The notes: a model not told the origin generated them from the letters alone. 64,000 nt of DNA from Hyphomicrobium sp. LHD-15 (GCF_031157355.1 NZ_JAVIFT010000001.1:372001-436000); one strand, 5' to 3'; shown: positions 26,371-36,671, counted from the stretch's first letter. Translations and numbers: made by a program.

Positions 26371-27276
26371 CTATACGGCCCCGACTGCTTTCCGGATCGC
26401 CGGGGCCCGAACATTACGTCGAGCGCTTGCGAATTCGTCGCGCAGGACGGTGGCGAACTCGGATGCCATCTCGTTCTGCGCGGCGCGCGGCAGATAGAGG
26501 TTGACGTGACACGTCGGCAATTTGGGGAGCCCTGCCCCTTCGCTCAAGATCTCGAGCGATTTGGGCACCGCGCAGGTGAGCATCGGCGCAACGGCAAGAT
26601 CGGCTTCGAGGGTCGCGATCATCGGCTCGAGGCTGTTCGACTCGCTAACCGGCCGCCAACCCCGGTTCCATTTCGCCAGCACAGCCAGCGCATAGGGGCG
26701 AAACGCGCAGGTCTCCGCGCCGAGCGAAACAGGCAGCGGATCGCGCAGATACGCGTCGCCTCCCGCGGCTCCGACCCACACCAGGCGATCGACGAGCAGG
26801 CTTTCCGCACGCGCAGGACGCGTCACCTCGGTGGTGAGTGTCAGATCGAGTTCGCCGCGGCTCAATGCATCGCAGAGGAGGCGCGAGGTGCTGGTCAGCA
26901 GCGACACGCGCACGTTCGGAAAGCGCTTGTCGAAACGGCGCAGCACCTTGGGCAGGAAGCGGGCGACGAGATCATACGGAACGCCGACACGCACCTCTCC
27001 GTCGAATACGGGCGCGGCCATCACGCGCCACGTCTCGTCGTTGAGCGACACGAGCTTCTGAGCAAACGTCAGCAGCCGTTCGCCGTCGGGGCTCAGCACG
27101 AGCTTGCGCTGCTTGCGCACGAACAGCGGCCGGCCGAACAGTTCTTCGAGGCGCTTGATCTGCTGACTGACCGCCGCTTGCGTCAGGCTCAACGTGGCTG
27201 CGGCCTCGGTGACCGACCCGGTTTCCACCACTGTCGTGAACGACCTCAGAAGAACGACATCGATGTTGCGGGCCAT
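26371..27276 (-). CDS. LysR-type transcriptional regulator
   Basis: A 301-residue regulator with the N-terminal winged helix of the LysR family (LRSFTTVVETGSVTEAAATLSLTQAAVSQQIKRLE, residues about 9-43, shown by the spaced motifs FTTVVETGS and TQAAVSQQIKRLE) and a C-terminal periplasmic-binding-type ligand domain. Its neighbours are an SDR downstream on the same strand and a DUF1127 gene divergent from it. LysR regulators often control the divergent gene, so the DUF1127 gene or the SDR are the likely targets. The start is the ATG next to AGGTGATC; a GTG two codons earlier is possible. Confidence 0.9.
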   Translation of the reverse strand: MARNIDVVLLRSFTTVVETGSVTEAAATLSLTQAAVSQQIKRLEELFGRPLFVRKQRKLVLSPDGERLLTFAQKLVSLNDETWRVMAAPVFDGEVRVGVPYDLVARFLPKVLRRFDKRFPNVRVSLLTSTSRLLCDALSRGELDLTLTTEVTRPARAESLLVDRLVWVGAAGGDAYLRDPLPVSLGAETCAFRPYALAVLAKWNRGWRPVSESNSLEPMIATLEADLAVAPMLTCAVPKSLEILSEGAGLPKLPTCHVNLYLPRAAQNEMASEFATVLRDEFASARRNVRAPAIRKAVGAV

Positions 27277-27423
27277 GATCACCTATCCGACGCGTGACAC
27301 GGAGACTGTATCGGCCGGTCGCGTTACATAATGGATTGTTATGCGTTTCATGAAATACATTTGCTTAACTAATATCAAAATGTGCCCTATCAAGCGCCTC
27401 CACGCAAGCCTTGGAGCGCTGTT

Positions 27424-27648
27424 ATGGAGCACGCCTCGCCGATCGCGCATTTTACGGCACCGAAACCGAACACCGGGCTCACGCTCGCCCCTGCCATCTA
27501 TTGGATCGAAGCCGTTTTCCGTACGCTTCGCGAGCGCCGCCGACTGATGCAGCTCGACGGGCGGGCCTTGCATGACATCGGTCTCAGCCGCGCGGAAGCC
27601 GAACGCGAATGGAGCCGACCGTTCTGGGATCTTCCCGGCGATCGCTGA
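27424..27648 (+). CDS. DUF1127 protein
   Basis: A 74-residue protein whose C-terminal half matches DUF1127: RLMQLDGRALHDIGLSRAEAER, followed by EWSRPFW. DUF1127 proteins bind RNA or affect phosphate and stress responses in alphaproteobacteria. The N-terminal half is a free extension. TTGGAG eight bases before the ATG fixes the start. It is divergent from the LysR gene with a 147-base shared upstream region. Confidence 0.8.
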   Translation: MEHASPIAHFTAPKPNTGLTLAPAIYWIEAVFRTLRERRRLMQLDGRALHDIGLSRAEAEREWSRPFWDLPGDR

Positions 27649-27766
27649 ACAATCGCGCCGAGATTCAGATCATCGGCTTCAGGAGTGTTGAGATCGGGAC
27701 GGAACGCGCTTAAGACGCATGGCGGCCCCTGCTCTGCCATCGGCGCCTACCCGAGGAATGCGCGGC

Positions 27767-28387
27767 ATGTCTCCCGATCTCCTGATCGCGCTCGTCGGTT
27801 TCGCGATCGTTTCCTCCATCACGCCCGGCCCCAACAATCTGCTGGTGATGACGTCGGGCCTCAACTTCGGCGTCGCGCGCTCGCTTCCGCTGGTCGCGGG
27901 GATCAGCTTCGGCTTTGCCATCATGCTGCTGGCGGTCGGGGTCGGACTCGGCTCCGTCATTCGGACAAGCCCCGGCGCGCATCTTGCCGTGAAGATTTTC
28001 GGACTTGGCTACATGCTGTGGCTGGCCTGGAAAGTTGCGACGAGCGCCCCGCGGGTGATCGGCCCGGAGGACGGAAACGCGTCGCGGCCGCTCTCCGCGC
28101 TTACGGGCGTCACGTTCCAGTGGGTGAATCCGAAGGCCTGGGCCGTCGCACTTTCGGCGACGGCAGCCTTCGCCGCGCCCGAGGCCATGTGGGCGAGCTT
28201 ATTCGCAATCCTCTCCGTCTTCGCCGTCGTATCGCTTCTGTCACTCAGCGCGTGGGCCGCGTTCGGCACGCTGATGCGACGCCTCATCGATACGCCATCG
28301 AAGATGGTGGCCTTCAACATCGTCATGGCCTTGCTGCTCGTCGCAAGCGCCGCGCCCGTCGCCTACGATCTCCTGATCAATCGCTGA
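27767..28387 (+). CDS. LysE/RhtB-family exporter
   Basis: A 206-residue inner-membrane protein with about six hydrophobic segments. The N-terminal motif SSITPGPNNLLVMTSGLNFG and the later FQWVNPKAWAVAL mark the LysE/RhtB superfamily, which exports amino acids or related small molecules. GAGGA nine bases upstream favours the ATG at MSPDLLIAL; ATG codons further upstream would add a short polar extension. The isomerase gene starts 12 bases after the stop, so the two are likely co-transcribed. Confidence 0.88.
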   Translation: MSPDLLIALVGFAIVSSITPGPNNLLVMTSGLNFGVARSLPLVAGISFGFAIMLLAVGVGLGSVIRTSPGAHLAVKIFGLGYMLWLAWKVATSAPRVIGPEDGNASRPLSALTGVTFQWVNPKAWAVALSATAAFAAPEAMWASLFAILSVFAVVSLLSLSAWAAFGTLMRRLIDTPSKMVAFNIVMALLLVASAAPVAYDLLINR

Positions 28388-28399
28388 GGACCGAACGCC

Positions 28400-29026
28400 A
28401 TGGCCCGACCTGAACTCGATTTCTGGTTCGAATTCGGATCGACCTATTCGTATCCGACCTCTCAGCGCATCCAGGCCCTGGCGCGAGATCGCGGCGTCGC
28501 GGTCCGGTTTCGCCCGTTCATGCTCGGCGCGATTTTCAAGGCGCAGGGTTGGGACACCTCGCCTTTCAACATCTATCCCGCCAAAGGCCGTTACATGTGG
28601 CGGGACATGGAACGCATTTGCGGCACGCTCGGGCTCACGCTCGTACGGCCGGATCCATTCCCGCAAAACAGCCTGCTCGCCGCGCGCGTGGGGGTGGCCG
28701 TCGCGGCGGAGAGCTGGGCCGGTGACTATTGCGCCGAGGTGTTCCTGGAGGAATTCGCGCGCGGCCGTCCGATCGCGGATCAGGATGTCCTGCTCTCGCT
28801 CCTCGCGCGCTTCAGCGCGGAAGCTCCGCTCATTCTCGAACGCGCGAACACCCCGCAAAATAAAGAGAAACTGAAGGAGGAAACTCACCTCGCCGCACAG
28901 ATCGGCGTGTTCGGCTCGCCAACGTTCGTCACGATGGACGGCGAGCTTTTCTGGGGCAACGACAGGCTCGAAACGGCGCTAGATTGGGCGTGCCGCGGCA
29001 GCAACATCGCCGCCGGGAAATCATAG
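28400..29026 (+). CDS. DsbA-fold isomerase, 2-hydroxychromene-2-carboxylate isomerase type
   Basis: A 208-residue protein with a thioredoxin-like fold. It matches the 2-hydroxychromene-2-carboxylate isomerase (NahD) group of DsbA-like proteins: DFWFEFGSTYSYPT at the start, FKAQGWDTSPFN, and GVFGSPTFVTMDGELFWGNDR near the end. In this group the DsbA cysteines are absent and glutathione is bound instead. NahD acts in naphthalene breakdown, but many homologues occur without that pathway, so the function here is open. It directly follows the LysE gene. Confidence 0.85.
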   Translation: MARPELDFWFEFGSTYSYPTSQRIQALARDRGVAVRFRPFMLGAIFKAQGWDTSPFNIYPAKGRYMWRDMERICGTLGLTLVRPDPFPQNSLLAARVGVAVAAESWAGDYCAEVFLEEFARGRPIADQDVLLSLLARFSAEAPLILERANTPQNKEKLKEETHLAAQIGVFGSPTFVTMDGELFWGNDRLETALDWACRGSNIAAGKS

Positions 29027-29477
29027 AGTGGCGGCTGATTTCAGCGCCGTCTCGCCACCGCATGCTATTGGTAGAGTTCCGGACGTACTACCCACACGTG
29101 ACATGTCCGAAATGGCGCTAAGGCGTCTGGAATAATGTGCTGCGAATCGAGGGAGCGGTATTCTTCCGGCTTCGGCTCGAATCGCTTAGGCTGACAACGT
29201 TCATATCTAGCAGCGGGATGCGCCTGTCGTTCTGCTACTATCAATTGGTTTTCGATGGCGGGAGAGTTAGAACTTCCGCTGTTGGTCCGTGTCCAGGTCC
29301 ACTTCACTCCGTTTCGTTAGCTGCTCCGCACTGACAGATCGTTCAAATCCAAGCGCGTGAGACCGTAAGTTGAGCTTATGGTCTATTTTACCACATGCAC
29401 CGTCGCGCACATAAATTGTAAGTCTGGAGCATTAGCTGCCATCCGCGTTTCCTATCGCTCATTAAAGTGCCTTTCAG
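29027..29477. other. Gene-free stretch upstream of diguanylate cyclase
   Basis: About 450 bases without a supported gene. The first 35 bases hold nested inverted repeats (GTGGCG...CGCCAC with GCTGATTTCAGC inside) that may end the isomerase transcript. The rest is less GC-rich than the flanks and probably carries the promoter of the next gene. Short frames on both strands have no convincing start sites. Confidence 0.5.
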
Positions 29478-30572
29478 ATGATTTCATATCGAGACTTATC
29501 CGCGACCCAACTTCGTTTGCTTGCCGGTGGGGGCGTGCTTCTTGCCCTGATGCTCGTGGTGCTGCTGGCCGCGTCCGACTTCGACCTGACGCCGCTCCGA
29601 ACACTGCGCTCCGTCCATGTGGGAACGGGGGGCGTCGTCGAAACACAATACAATCCGCTCGGCATCCTCGGCATTTCCGCGATTGGGATAGCGATCGTCG
29701 CAGCAATCGGCGCTCTCATTTCATGGCTCGCGCCTCAATTTTCCGGGCTTTCTGCCGGCTCTTCCGGCTCGTCCTCCAAAGCCGCCGTCGCCGCGAGCAA
29801 ATCGCTCGAGCGCGAGCTTTCGAAGGTGCTGAGCCTCATTCGCGGACACATCTCGACCAACGAAAGCTACGCAAAGTCGCTTGCCAATGCGCAGACGCGG
29901 CTCGCGGGCTTGCCCGAGGCCGATCAGGTTCGCGTCATCGTCAGTCTGCTCGTTGCCGAAAACGAGCGCATGCGCCAAGACAGCCTGGAGCTCAATTCGA
30001 AGCTCGAGGACTCGAAGAAGCAGATCGAGACGCTTCGCACCAGCCTCACCGAAGTCGAAGAGGTTGTACTCAAGGATCCGCTGACAGGCGTCGGCAACCG
30101 CCGCTGCTTCGATGTCGTCATGGAAAAGACCCTCTTCGAGAGCCGGCAGAAGAATTCGGTTTTCTCACTGATCATGTGCGACATCGACCATTTCAAGCGC
30201 GTCAACGACGCGTTTGGTCATCAGGTCGGCGACGAGATCATCAAGATGTTCTCTCGGGTCATTGAATCAGGCGTTCGCGAGGGCGATACGGTTATTCGCT
30301 ACGGCGGCGAGGAGTTCGCGATCATCCTTCCGACGACGGACCAGGATACGGCCAAATCCGTCGCCGAGCGCATTCGCCGGCAGTTCGAGAGCAAGAAGCT
30401 CACGATACGGGAAACGAGCCAGAAGATCGGACAGCTGACAGCCTCGTTCGGCGTTGCCCAGTTTCGCTCGGGCGACGATGTCGAGATGCTCGTTCAGCGT
30501 GCCGACGCGAAGCTCTACGATGCCAAGTCGGGCGGGCGAAACCGTGTTGCCACGTTCGGCAGCAGCGATTGA
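29478..30572 (+). CDS. Membrane diguanylate cyclase (GGDEF)
   Basis: A 364-residue enzyme that makes c-di-GMP from GTP. Two membrane helices lie at about residues 12-32 and 63-86. A coiled-coil linker (about 105-190) leads into a GGDEF domain that starts LKDPLTGVGNRR. The active-site loop is GGEEF near residue 276, and REGD lies five residues before RYGGEEF's GG, which fits an intact RxxD product-inhibition site. The gene is convergent with a GGDEF-EAL gene 33 bases away. The ATG lies at the end of a gene-free stretch and lacks a strong ribosome-binding site. Confidence 0.9.
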   Translation: MISYRDLSATQLRLLAGGGVLLALMLVVLLAASDFDLTPLRTLRSVHVGTGGVVETQYNPLGILGISAIGIAIVAAIGALISWLAPQFSGLSAGSSGSSSKAAVAASKSLERELSKVLSLIRGHISTNESYAKSLANAQTRLAGLPEADQVRVIVSLLVAENERMRQDSLELNSKLEDSKKQIETLRTSLTEVEEVVLKDPLTGVGNRRCFDVVMEKTLFESRQKNSVFSLIMCDIDHFKRVNDAFGHQVGDEIIKMFSRVIESGVREGDTVIRYGGEEFAIILPTTDQDTAKSVAERIRRQFESKKLTIRETSQKIGQLTASFGVAQFRSGDDVEMLVQRADAKLYDAKSGGRNRVATFGSSD

Positions 30573-30605
30573 GACACGTCAGTTGCTCTGCAACGTGAGT
30601 GGGTG

Positions 30606-32498
30606 TCAGACGACAGCCGAGTAACCGGCGGCAAGGCTCGGGGTCGCCTCCGCCGCCTGCTTGCCGGAGGCGCCCGATAATCCCGTAACGTGGCTATAGG
30701 CCTCGATCGGCAGCGGCTTTCCGATCAAATAGCCTTGCACCTCGTTGCAGCCCTGCAGCTGAAGCAGCTCCAGCTGCTCCTTCGTCTCGACACCTTCCGC
30801 CACGACGGGACGGCCGAGCGCACGCCCGAGCCCCATGATCGAATTGACGATAGCGGCGGCATCGGCATTGGCCACCATGTCGAAGATGAAGCTTCGATCG
30901 ATCTTGATGCGGTCGAAGGGGAACGAACGCAGCGTACGCAGAGACGAATAGCCGGTGCCGAAATCGTCCATCGCGACGCTCACGCCCAGCGCCTTCAATC
31001 TCTCGAGCGTCTTGAGCGCCGCCTTTTCGTCGAAGATAAACAGGCTTTCGGTCACCTCGATCTCGAGGCGCCGCGGATCTACGCCGGTCTCCGAAAGCGT
31101 CCGCTCCACAAGCTCGGCGAAGTCGGCGTGAATGATCTGGGCCGGAGAGACGTTGACCGCGACGCGCAGATGTTTCGGCCAGTCGGCTGCGTGCTGCAAC
31201 GCTTCCCGCAGCACGAACGCACCGATGCCTTCGATCGCACCGCAAGCCTCAGCCGCGGGAATGAATTTGTCCGGCGAAACGAAGCCGTGGATCGGATGCT
31301 TCCAGCGCAGCAGCGCTTCGAAGCCGCGAACCGAGCAAGAATGGGCGTCCGCCTGAGGCTGGTAAAGCACCGAAAGCTGGCCTGCCGAAACCGCAACCGA
31401 AACGTCGCGTTCGAAAGCCTGGCGGGCGCGTTTTTCGGCGTCCATCCTGGGGGAGTAGAAGGCGTATCCTGCGCGGCCGGCACGTTTGACCTGGTTCAAA
31501 GCCGTATCGGCTTCGCTGATCAGCGTATCGAGGTCAGAGCCGTCGTTGGGGAAGCAAGCCACGCCGATGGATGCGGCGGCCTTCAATTCGAGGCCGTCCT
31601 CCAGAACGTAGCGGTTGCGCAAGGCCTCGGCCAGCGCACTGGCCATCACCTCAAATTCGGAATGGCTTTCGCGCGCCGTGTAGACGACGAGGAACTCGTC
31701 GGCGCCGAGCCGTGCGCCCAACTCGGCGCTGGCAGCAACGGATCGGATCCGCTGCGTAATCGCGCGGAGAAGCTGATCGCCGACCCTGTGGCCCTGGACG
31801 GCATTGATCGCGCGGAAGCCATCGATATCGACGTAAAAGAGAGCGACCTCTTTGCCGGTCTCGCTTGCGTGCTTCAGAATTTCCGGAAATTTCTCGGCCA
31901 GCAGCGCCCGGCTTCCGAGCCCGGTCAGCGCGTCGGTGAAGGCGAGGCGGCGAATGCGATTTTGAGCGGCCCAATGCTCGATGGCGAGCGTGCAAAGATG
32001 CGCGCAGTGGGCAACAATTCTCTTCTCGGTCTGGTTGGCGCGGCGGGCGGTGCGAAAATAAAAGGCGAACGTTCCGATGACGCGATCGTCGTGGGACTTG
32101 ATCGGACTCGACCAGCAGGCCTTGAACCCGAGAGCCAGAGCGGCTTCCTTGTAGTCCTCCCAGCGCGGATCGGTCTTGATATTGGTGACCTCGACCGGCT
32201 CTCCCAAGTAGGCGGCAGTTCCACACGATCCCACCATCGGGCCAATCGCGGCCCCATCGATAGCATCGGAATAGGCCTGCGGAAGAGACGGCGCGGCCAG
32301 CGGGCGCAACCGCCCCGTCGAATCCACGCGAATAATCGAGCAAATGGCTTTGGGGGCGATTTTCTCAGCCCGCGCGCACAACAGCGCCATCACGTCGGCC
32401 AAAGGCTTGCCGGACGCAATGGCGATCAGAATTTCGTGCTGGAGATCCTTGAGGCGGTCGCCGACGGTTCGACTTCGCACTTTGTTTTTTACGCCCAC
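30606..32498 (-). CDS. GAF-GGDEF-EAL protein, probable c-di-GMP phosphodiesterase
   Basis: A 630-residue cytosolic protein. A GAF sensor domain covers about 20-170, a GGDEF domain about 185-345, and an EAL domain about 360-610. The GGDEF loop reads GADEF, so cyclase activity is probably lost or altered. The EAL domain keeps FEALLRW, NVSPAQ, EVTES, MDDFGTGYSS, KIDRSF and AEGVET, which include the metal and catalytic residues, so c-di-GMP breakdown is likely. The start is a GTG with AAAGGAGG five bases upstream; the frame is open 50 codons further but into AT-rich DNA. Confidence 0.9.
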   Translation of the reverse strand: MGVKNKVRSRTVGDRLKDLQHEILIAIASGKPLADVMALLCARAEKIAPKAICSIIRVDSTGRLRPLAAPSLPQAYSDAIDGAAIGPMVGSCGTAAYLGEPVEVTNIKTDPRWEDYKEAALALGFKACWSSPIKSHDDRVIGTFAFYFRTARRANQTEKRIVAHCAHLCTLAIEHWAAQNRIRRLAFTDALTGLGSRALLAEKFPEILKHASETGKEVALFYVDIDGFRAINAVQGHRVGDQLLRAITQRIRSVAASAELGARLGADEFLVVYTARESHSEFEVMASALAEALRNRYVLEDGLELKAAASIGVACFPNDGSDLDTLISEADTALNQVKRAGRAGYAFYSPRMDAEKRARQAFERDVSVAVSAGQLSVLYQPQADAHSCSVRGFEALLRWKHPIHGFVSPDKFIPAAEACGAIEGIGAFVLREALQHAADWPKHLRVAVNVSPAQIIHADFAELVERTLSETGVDPRRLEIEVTESLFIFDEKAALKTLERLKALGVSVAMDDFGTGYSSLRTLRSFPFDRIKIDRSFIFDMVANADAAAIVNSIMGLGRALGRPVVAEGVETKEQLELLQLQGCNEVQGYLIGKPLPIEAYSHVTGLSGASGKQAAEATPSLAAGYSAVV

Positions 32499-33266
32499 GG
32501 CTCCCTCCTTTCCCCTCGCGCCAGCAGCCCGGGTTTCTTTCCCCCAAGGCCATCGGCAGACCCCTTTTTTCAGGCCTTCGAGGACGACATACGCGCCGAA
32601 TATCCCATGTGAACAGTTGCTGAATTTATAACTGGTTTGAATAAACAACGTGCAGATTTCGATATTCGATGCGTTGTGCGAAATTCTGAATACTGTTCAT
32701 TTTTATTTTTAATGTTTTCCGATTCGGAAGTTTTCTCCGCAAACCTTTGCGTGCAATCCATTTTTTGATAGCCGCAGCTCGCTTGCGCCGCTCCGGTTCG
32801 TTAACGCAGCATTCACATCGCATGTGCGAAGAAGACGCTCATGCTCCGGCGCGTCCAATGCGCCTGGGACCCTGATTTTGTGTACTGCGTGGGGGACAAA
32901 CGATGCCGTTGTTTTTGCGCCTTGCCGTCGCGAAGCGCGCATTGGGGCTGCGGATGATCGTGCGCCCTTTGATGATCGGCCCGTCCTTTGGTCGGGCGCG
33001 CGCCCCATCAGGCGGCGCCGCGCCCGCAGCAGACCCGGCACCCCACGAGAAGACCACCCGGAGCATTGCCCGGCATTCCGCGCGGCTCGATCGGCTGGAA
33101 CTGTAAAGGGTCGTTCACGCTTCGGACTTTTCCGGCACTGCCGGGTCACGCCGCGCCCGATAGGGGGGCGCGACGATCGGAGCGCGTGGGCCCGAAGCGA
33201 TCATGGTCACTTTAGCGAGACCGATGATTCACGCTTCGGGCTGGTAGGGCCCGAAGCGATCATGGT
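32499..33266. other. Long gene-poor stretch with AT-rich part and repeats
   Basis: About 770 bases between the GGDEF-EAL start and the stop of the small Cys-rich gene. The part near 32.6-32.77 kb is clearly AT-rich compared with the flanks and likely holds promoters. The part near 32.9-33.1 kb contains one weak small frame. The last 150 bases are family A palindromes, one with extra DNA in its loop. Confidence 0.6.
32903..33106 (+). CDS. Possible small basic protein
   Basis: A 67-codon frame after GGGGGACAAACG. The product begins MPLFLRLAVAKRALGLRM, has a Pro/Ala-rich middle and a basic tail, and matches no family I know. The frame ends just before a palindromic repeat. Its start signal is only fair, so it may be chance. 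Confidence 0.28.
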   Translation: MPLFLRLAVAKRALGLRMIVRPLMIGPSFGRARAPSGGAAPAADPAPHEKTTRSIARHSARLDRLEL

Positions 33267-33267
33267 C
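33118..33267. repeat. Family A elements, one with a 62-base loop insertion
   Basis: Arms CGCTTCGGAC and GCCCGAAGCG of one family A hairpin are separated by 62 bases (33128-33189) instead of 7. The insertion has its own inverted repeats: CCGGCA-C-TGCCGG and GCGCCC...GGGCGC. It is followed by ATCATGGTCAC and a second, intact unit with hairpin CGCTTCGGGC / GCCCGAAGCG around TGGTAGG, ending ATCATGGTC at the stop of the next gene. Confidence 0.75.
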
Positions 33268-33512
33268 TAGAGACAGCCAAGTCCCGGGTATCCGCAGACG
33301 TACAGGTTCATCGAAGCGTTGACGCAGCAGGCCTGATCGGCCCCGCAGCGCCAGGTTTTGGTTTTGCCCGTCGGCAGCTTGGACTTGCAGGTCTTGTAGC
33401 CCTTGGCCGCAACCGCCGCCGTTTGGTCCGGCCCGCGCAAGGCGTCGAAGGTGAAAGTGCCGACCAACGCCAAAAGGGCCGCGGCGCCGATAGAAAGAAC
33501 GATCCGTTTCAT
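33267..33512 (-). CDS. Small exported Cys-rich protein
   Basis: An 81-residue protein with a signal peptide (MKRIVLSIGAAALLALVGTF) and a mature part of about 50 residues with six cysteines, spaced TC...RC...ACC...VC...GC. The pattern suggests three disulphides in the periplasm or outside the cell. GGGAG lies a normal distance before the ATG. No family recognised; the size and Cys pattern recall small secreted toxins, inhibitors or metal-binding peptides, but nothing decides between them. It stands alone between a repeat and the ilvC terminator region. Confidence 0.7.
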   Translation of the reverse strand: MKRIVLSIGAAALLALVGTFTFDALRGPDQTAAVAAKGYKTCKSKLPTGKTKTWRCGADQACCVNASMNLYVCGYPGLGCL

Positions 33513-33594
33513 TTTTTGCGCTCCCTGTTACTTGCATGCGCAATCCCAGCATGCGCCGAACGGGCGGCTGGTTCCAGCAGAGACCGCAAAGAAT

Positions 33595-33645
33595 AGAAAA
33601 ACCCGCCCCCGTTGCGCAGACTTTGCGCAACAGAAGGCGGGCTCT
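33595..33645 (-). terminator. Intrinsic terminator of ilvC
   Basis: Read on the minus strand, AGCCCGCC pairs with GGCGGGTT across a loop that itself holds TTGCGCA...TGCGCAA, and the stem is followed by TTTTTCTATTCT. It lies about 30 bases past the ilvC stop. Confidence 0.8.
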
Positions 33646-33675
33646 CGATACCGGAAGAGCCGAAGCCCTCGCCGT

Positions 33676-34704
<1,029 letters not shown>

Positions 34705-34949
34705 TTATGTGTTTGAGACTATCGAAGGGTGGAGACTTGAGGACCAGAGCCCCGGAACTCGCAAGAGCCGGATGGTCCCGGAATTTGGCCGGACGTTACA
34801 CCCGTGCTCGGCGCGGTTTCAACGGCCAAGTCGGAGTTGGGCGGATTTGCGCGAGATGCCCGTCCGAGGGGCGCGCGCCGTGTAATTAACAGATCCGAAA
34901 GGCCGGACGCATCAGAATGCCGGGTCTTTTTTGTCCCGGAAGCCTGTCG

Positions 34950-35456
34950 ATGCGCCCCATGAAATCCTTTTGCGCCTTCACGTTGCTCGGCCTCTCCGCC
35001 TTGCTCGGCGGCTGCGGAGATAGCCAGCCGGCCGCGAGCGGTGGCGGCAAAACGGAAGTTCTTCGCGGCATCATCGCGAGCGCGTCCGACTGCACCTCGT
35101 TCGGGCCCGAAGCCGTGAAAGCCTGCTCGGAAGCCATCGAGCGCGCCGTCACGCGCCATGAGAGCGTGTCCACGACCTACAACAACATCGAGGCCTGCGA
35201 GACGGCGGTCGGCGAAAGCAAATGCGAGCGGGCGGTTTCGGGAAAGTACCGGCAGCGGCTCGCGGCTTTCCTGGTTGCGCTCGGCACGACGCCGCGCGCG
35301 GAGCCGCTCTACCCGGCGAAAAACGGTGCCGTCGGCTTCCAATCGGCTGACAGAAGCACGTACCTCGCGAGCGATCGCAGCATCACGTTCTCGCGTCTCG
35401 CGCTTTCGGTCGCGGAAAGCGAGGCCACGCCGAGCAAGACGGGCCGGCGCTCCTAA
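34950..35456 (+). CDS. DUF1190-like lipoprotein
   Basis: A 168-residue protein. Its signal peptide ends LLGGC, a lipobox, so it is probably lipid-anchored. The mature part has four Cys in the pattern SDCTSFG, VKACSEAIERA, IEACETAVG, SKCERAV, and an end with GFQSADRSTYLA, which resembles the DUF1190 family (YgiB type, unknown function). GGAAG seven bases before the ATG fixes the start. It sits between ilvC and ilvH on the opposite strand, with no functional link visible. Confidence 0.7.
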   Translation: MRPMKSFCAFTLLGLSALLGGCGDSQPAASGGGKTEVLRGIIASASDCTSFGPEAVKACSEAIERAVTRHESVSTTYNNIEACETAVGESKCERAVSGKYRQRLAAFLVALGTTPRAEPLYPAKNGAVGFQSADRSTYLASDRSITFSRLALSVAESEATPSKTGRRS

Positions 35457-35527
35457 CGCCTTCCCTGCTCGCGCGCGCTTGCTGCCGCCAACACAGCTGC
35501 CGCTTTGTGAAAGATCGGTTGCCATCA

Positions 35528-36076
35528 TCACATCGCGGCCGCGCCGCGCCCGATGGCGGCAATGCCGGTGCGCGAGACTTCGACCAGCCCAAGCTCCATC
35601 ATGAGGTTGATGAAGGTGTCGATCTTGCCGGGCTTGCCGGTGACCTCGAACACGAAGTGCTCGGTCGAGGTGTCGACGACCTGGGCGCGGAAGATCTCGG
35701 CCATGCGCAGGGCTTCCATGCGCTTCTCGCCTTTGCCTGAAACCTTCACCAGCGCCAGCTCGCGCTCGAGCGAGATGCCTTCGAACGTGAGATCGCGCAC
35801 GCGATGGATCGGAACCAGCCGTTCGAGCTGATGCTTGATCTGCTCGATTACGGCGGGCGTTCCGCGCGTGATGATGGTGATGCGCGAGAGATGCTTCTCG
35901 TGCTCGGTCTCGGTCACCGTAAGGCTGTCGATGTTGTAGCCGCGTCCCGAGAAAAGGCCGATGACGCGCGCGAGCACGCCCGGCTCGTTGTCGACGAGCA
36001 CGGACAAGGTCCGCGTTTCGACCTCCTGGCGGAGCGAGGGGCCGGCGTAGTGCGTCTGGGGATTGGTGTTGATCAT
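35528..36076 (-). CDS. ilvH: Acetolactate synthase small (regulatory) subunit
   Basis: The 182-residue regulatory subunit of acetohydroxyacid synthase. An N-terminal ACT domain (LSVLVDNEPGVLARVIGLFSG, residues 24-44; NIDSLTVTETE) binds valine for feedback inhibition, and the C-terminal half (VTGKPGKIDTFINLM) completes the fold. Length is normal. The gene is downstream of ilvI on the same strand but separated from it by a 198-codon unknown gene; the gap to that gene is only five bases, so all three are likely one operon. Confidence 0.95.
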   Translation of the reverse strand: MINTNPQTHYAGPSLRQEVETRTLSVLVDNEPGVLARVIGLFSGRGYNIDSLTVTETEHEKHLSRITIITRGTPAVIEQIKHQLERLVPIHRVRDLTFEGISLERELALVKVSGKGEKRMEALRMAEIFRAQVVDTSTEHFVFEVTGKPGKIDTFINLMMELGLVEVSRTGIAAIGRGAAAM

Positions 36077-36081
36077 CGCGG

Positions 36082-36671
36082 TTACTTCTTCTCTTTCGAA
36101 TTCTTGCCGTCGATCGCCTTCACCGCCTCGGGGAAGACGATCGACAGAAACACCGGCAGGCCGTGCTGGTCGACCAACGCGCGAACCTGGTCGGCGTAGG
36201 CCTGAGACTTCTTGTACTGATGGAAGGCCGCCGAAACGCGCCGGCCCATGCTATCGGCAAGCTCCCGGGGCGAGGGCACGCCGAGCTTATGGAGCGTTTC
36301 CGTAGGCATACGCGAATAAACCTGAATGAGCGTCCGCGTCTCGAGATAGTCCTGGGCGATGCAGGACTCGAAGCCTTCGGTGTAGTTCGAGGCGATGCTG
36401 TGGGTGCGGTAGCAGTTGTCGATCAGCTCGTAAGCCGCCTTGGCTCCTCCGGTGCGATGCACGCGCCCCAGCCGCTCGGCCGCTCCGCGGATGCTCGCGG
36501 CCTGATCCCAGGTCGCGGCCTCCGATTTGCCCGCATCTTCGGGCGTGGCTTGAGGTTCGGTCTTCGGGGCTTCGTCCGCGGCACGCGCCATCGGCGCTCC
36601 TGCTGCGCCGAGCGCAACGAAGGCAGCGACAGCGATCAAAGCGAAACGAACGAGGCCGACGACCGGATTCC

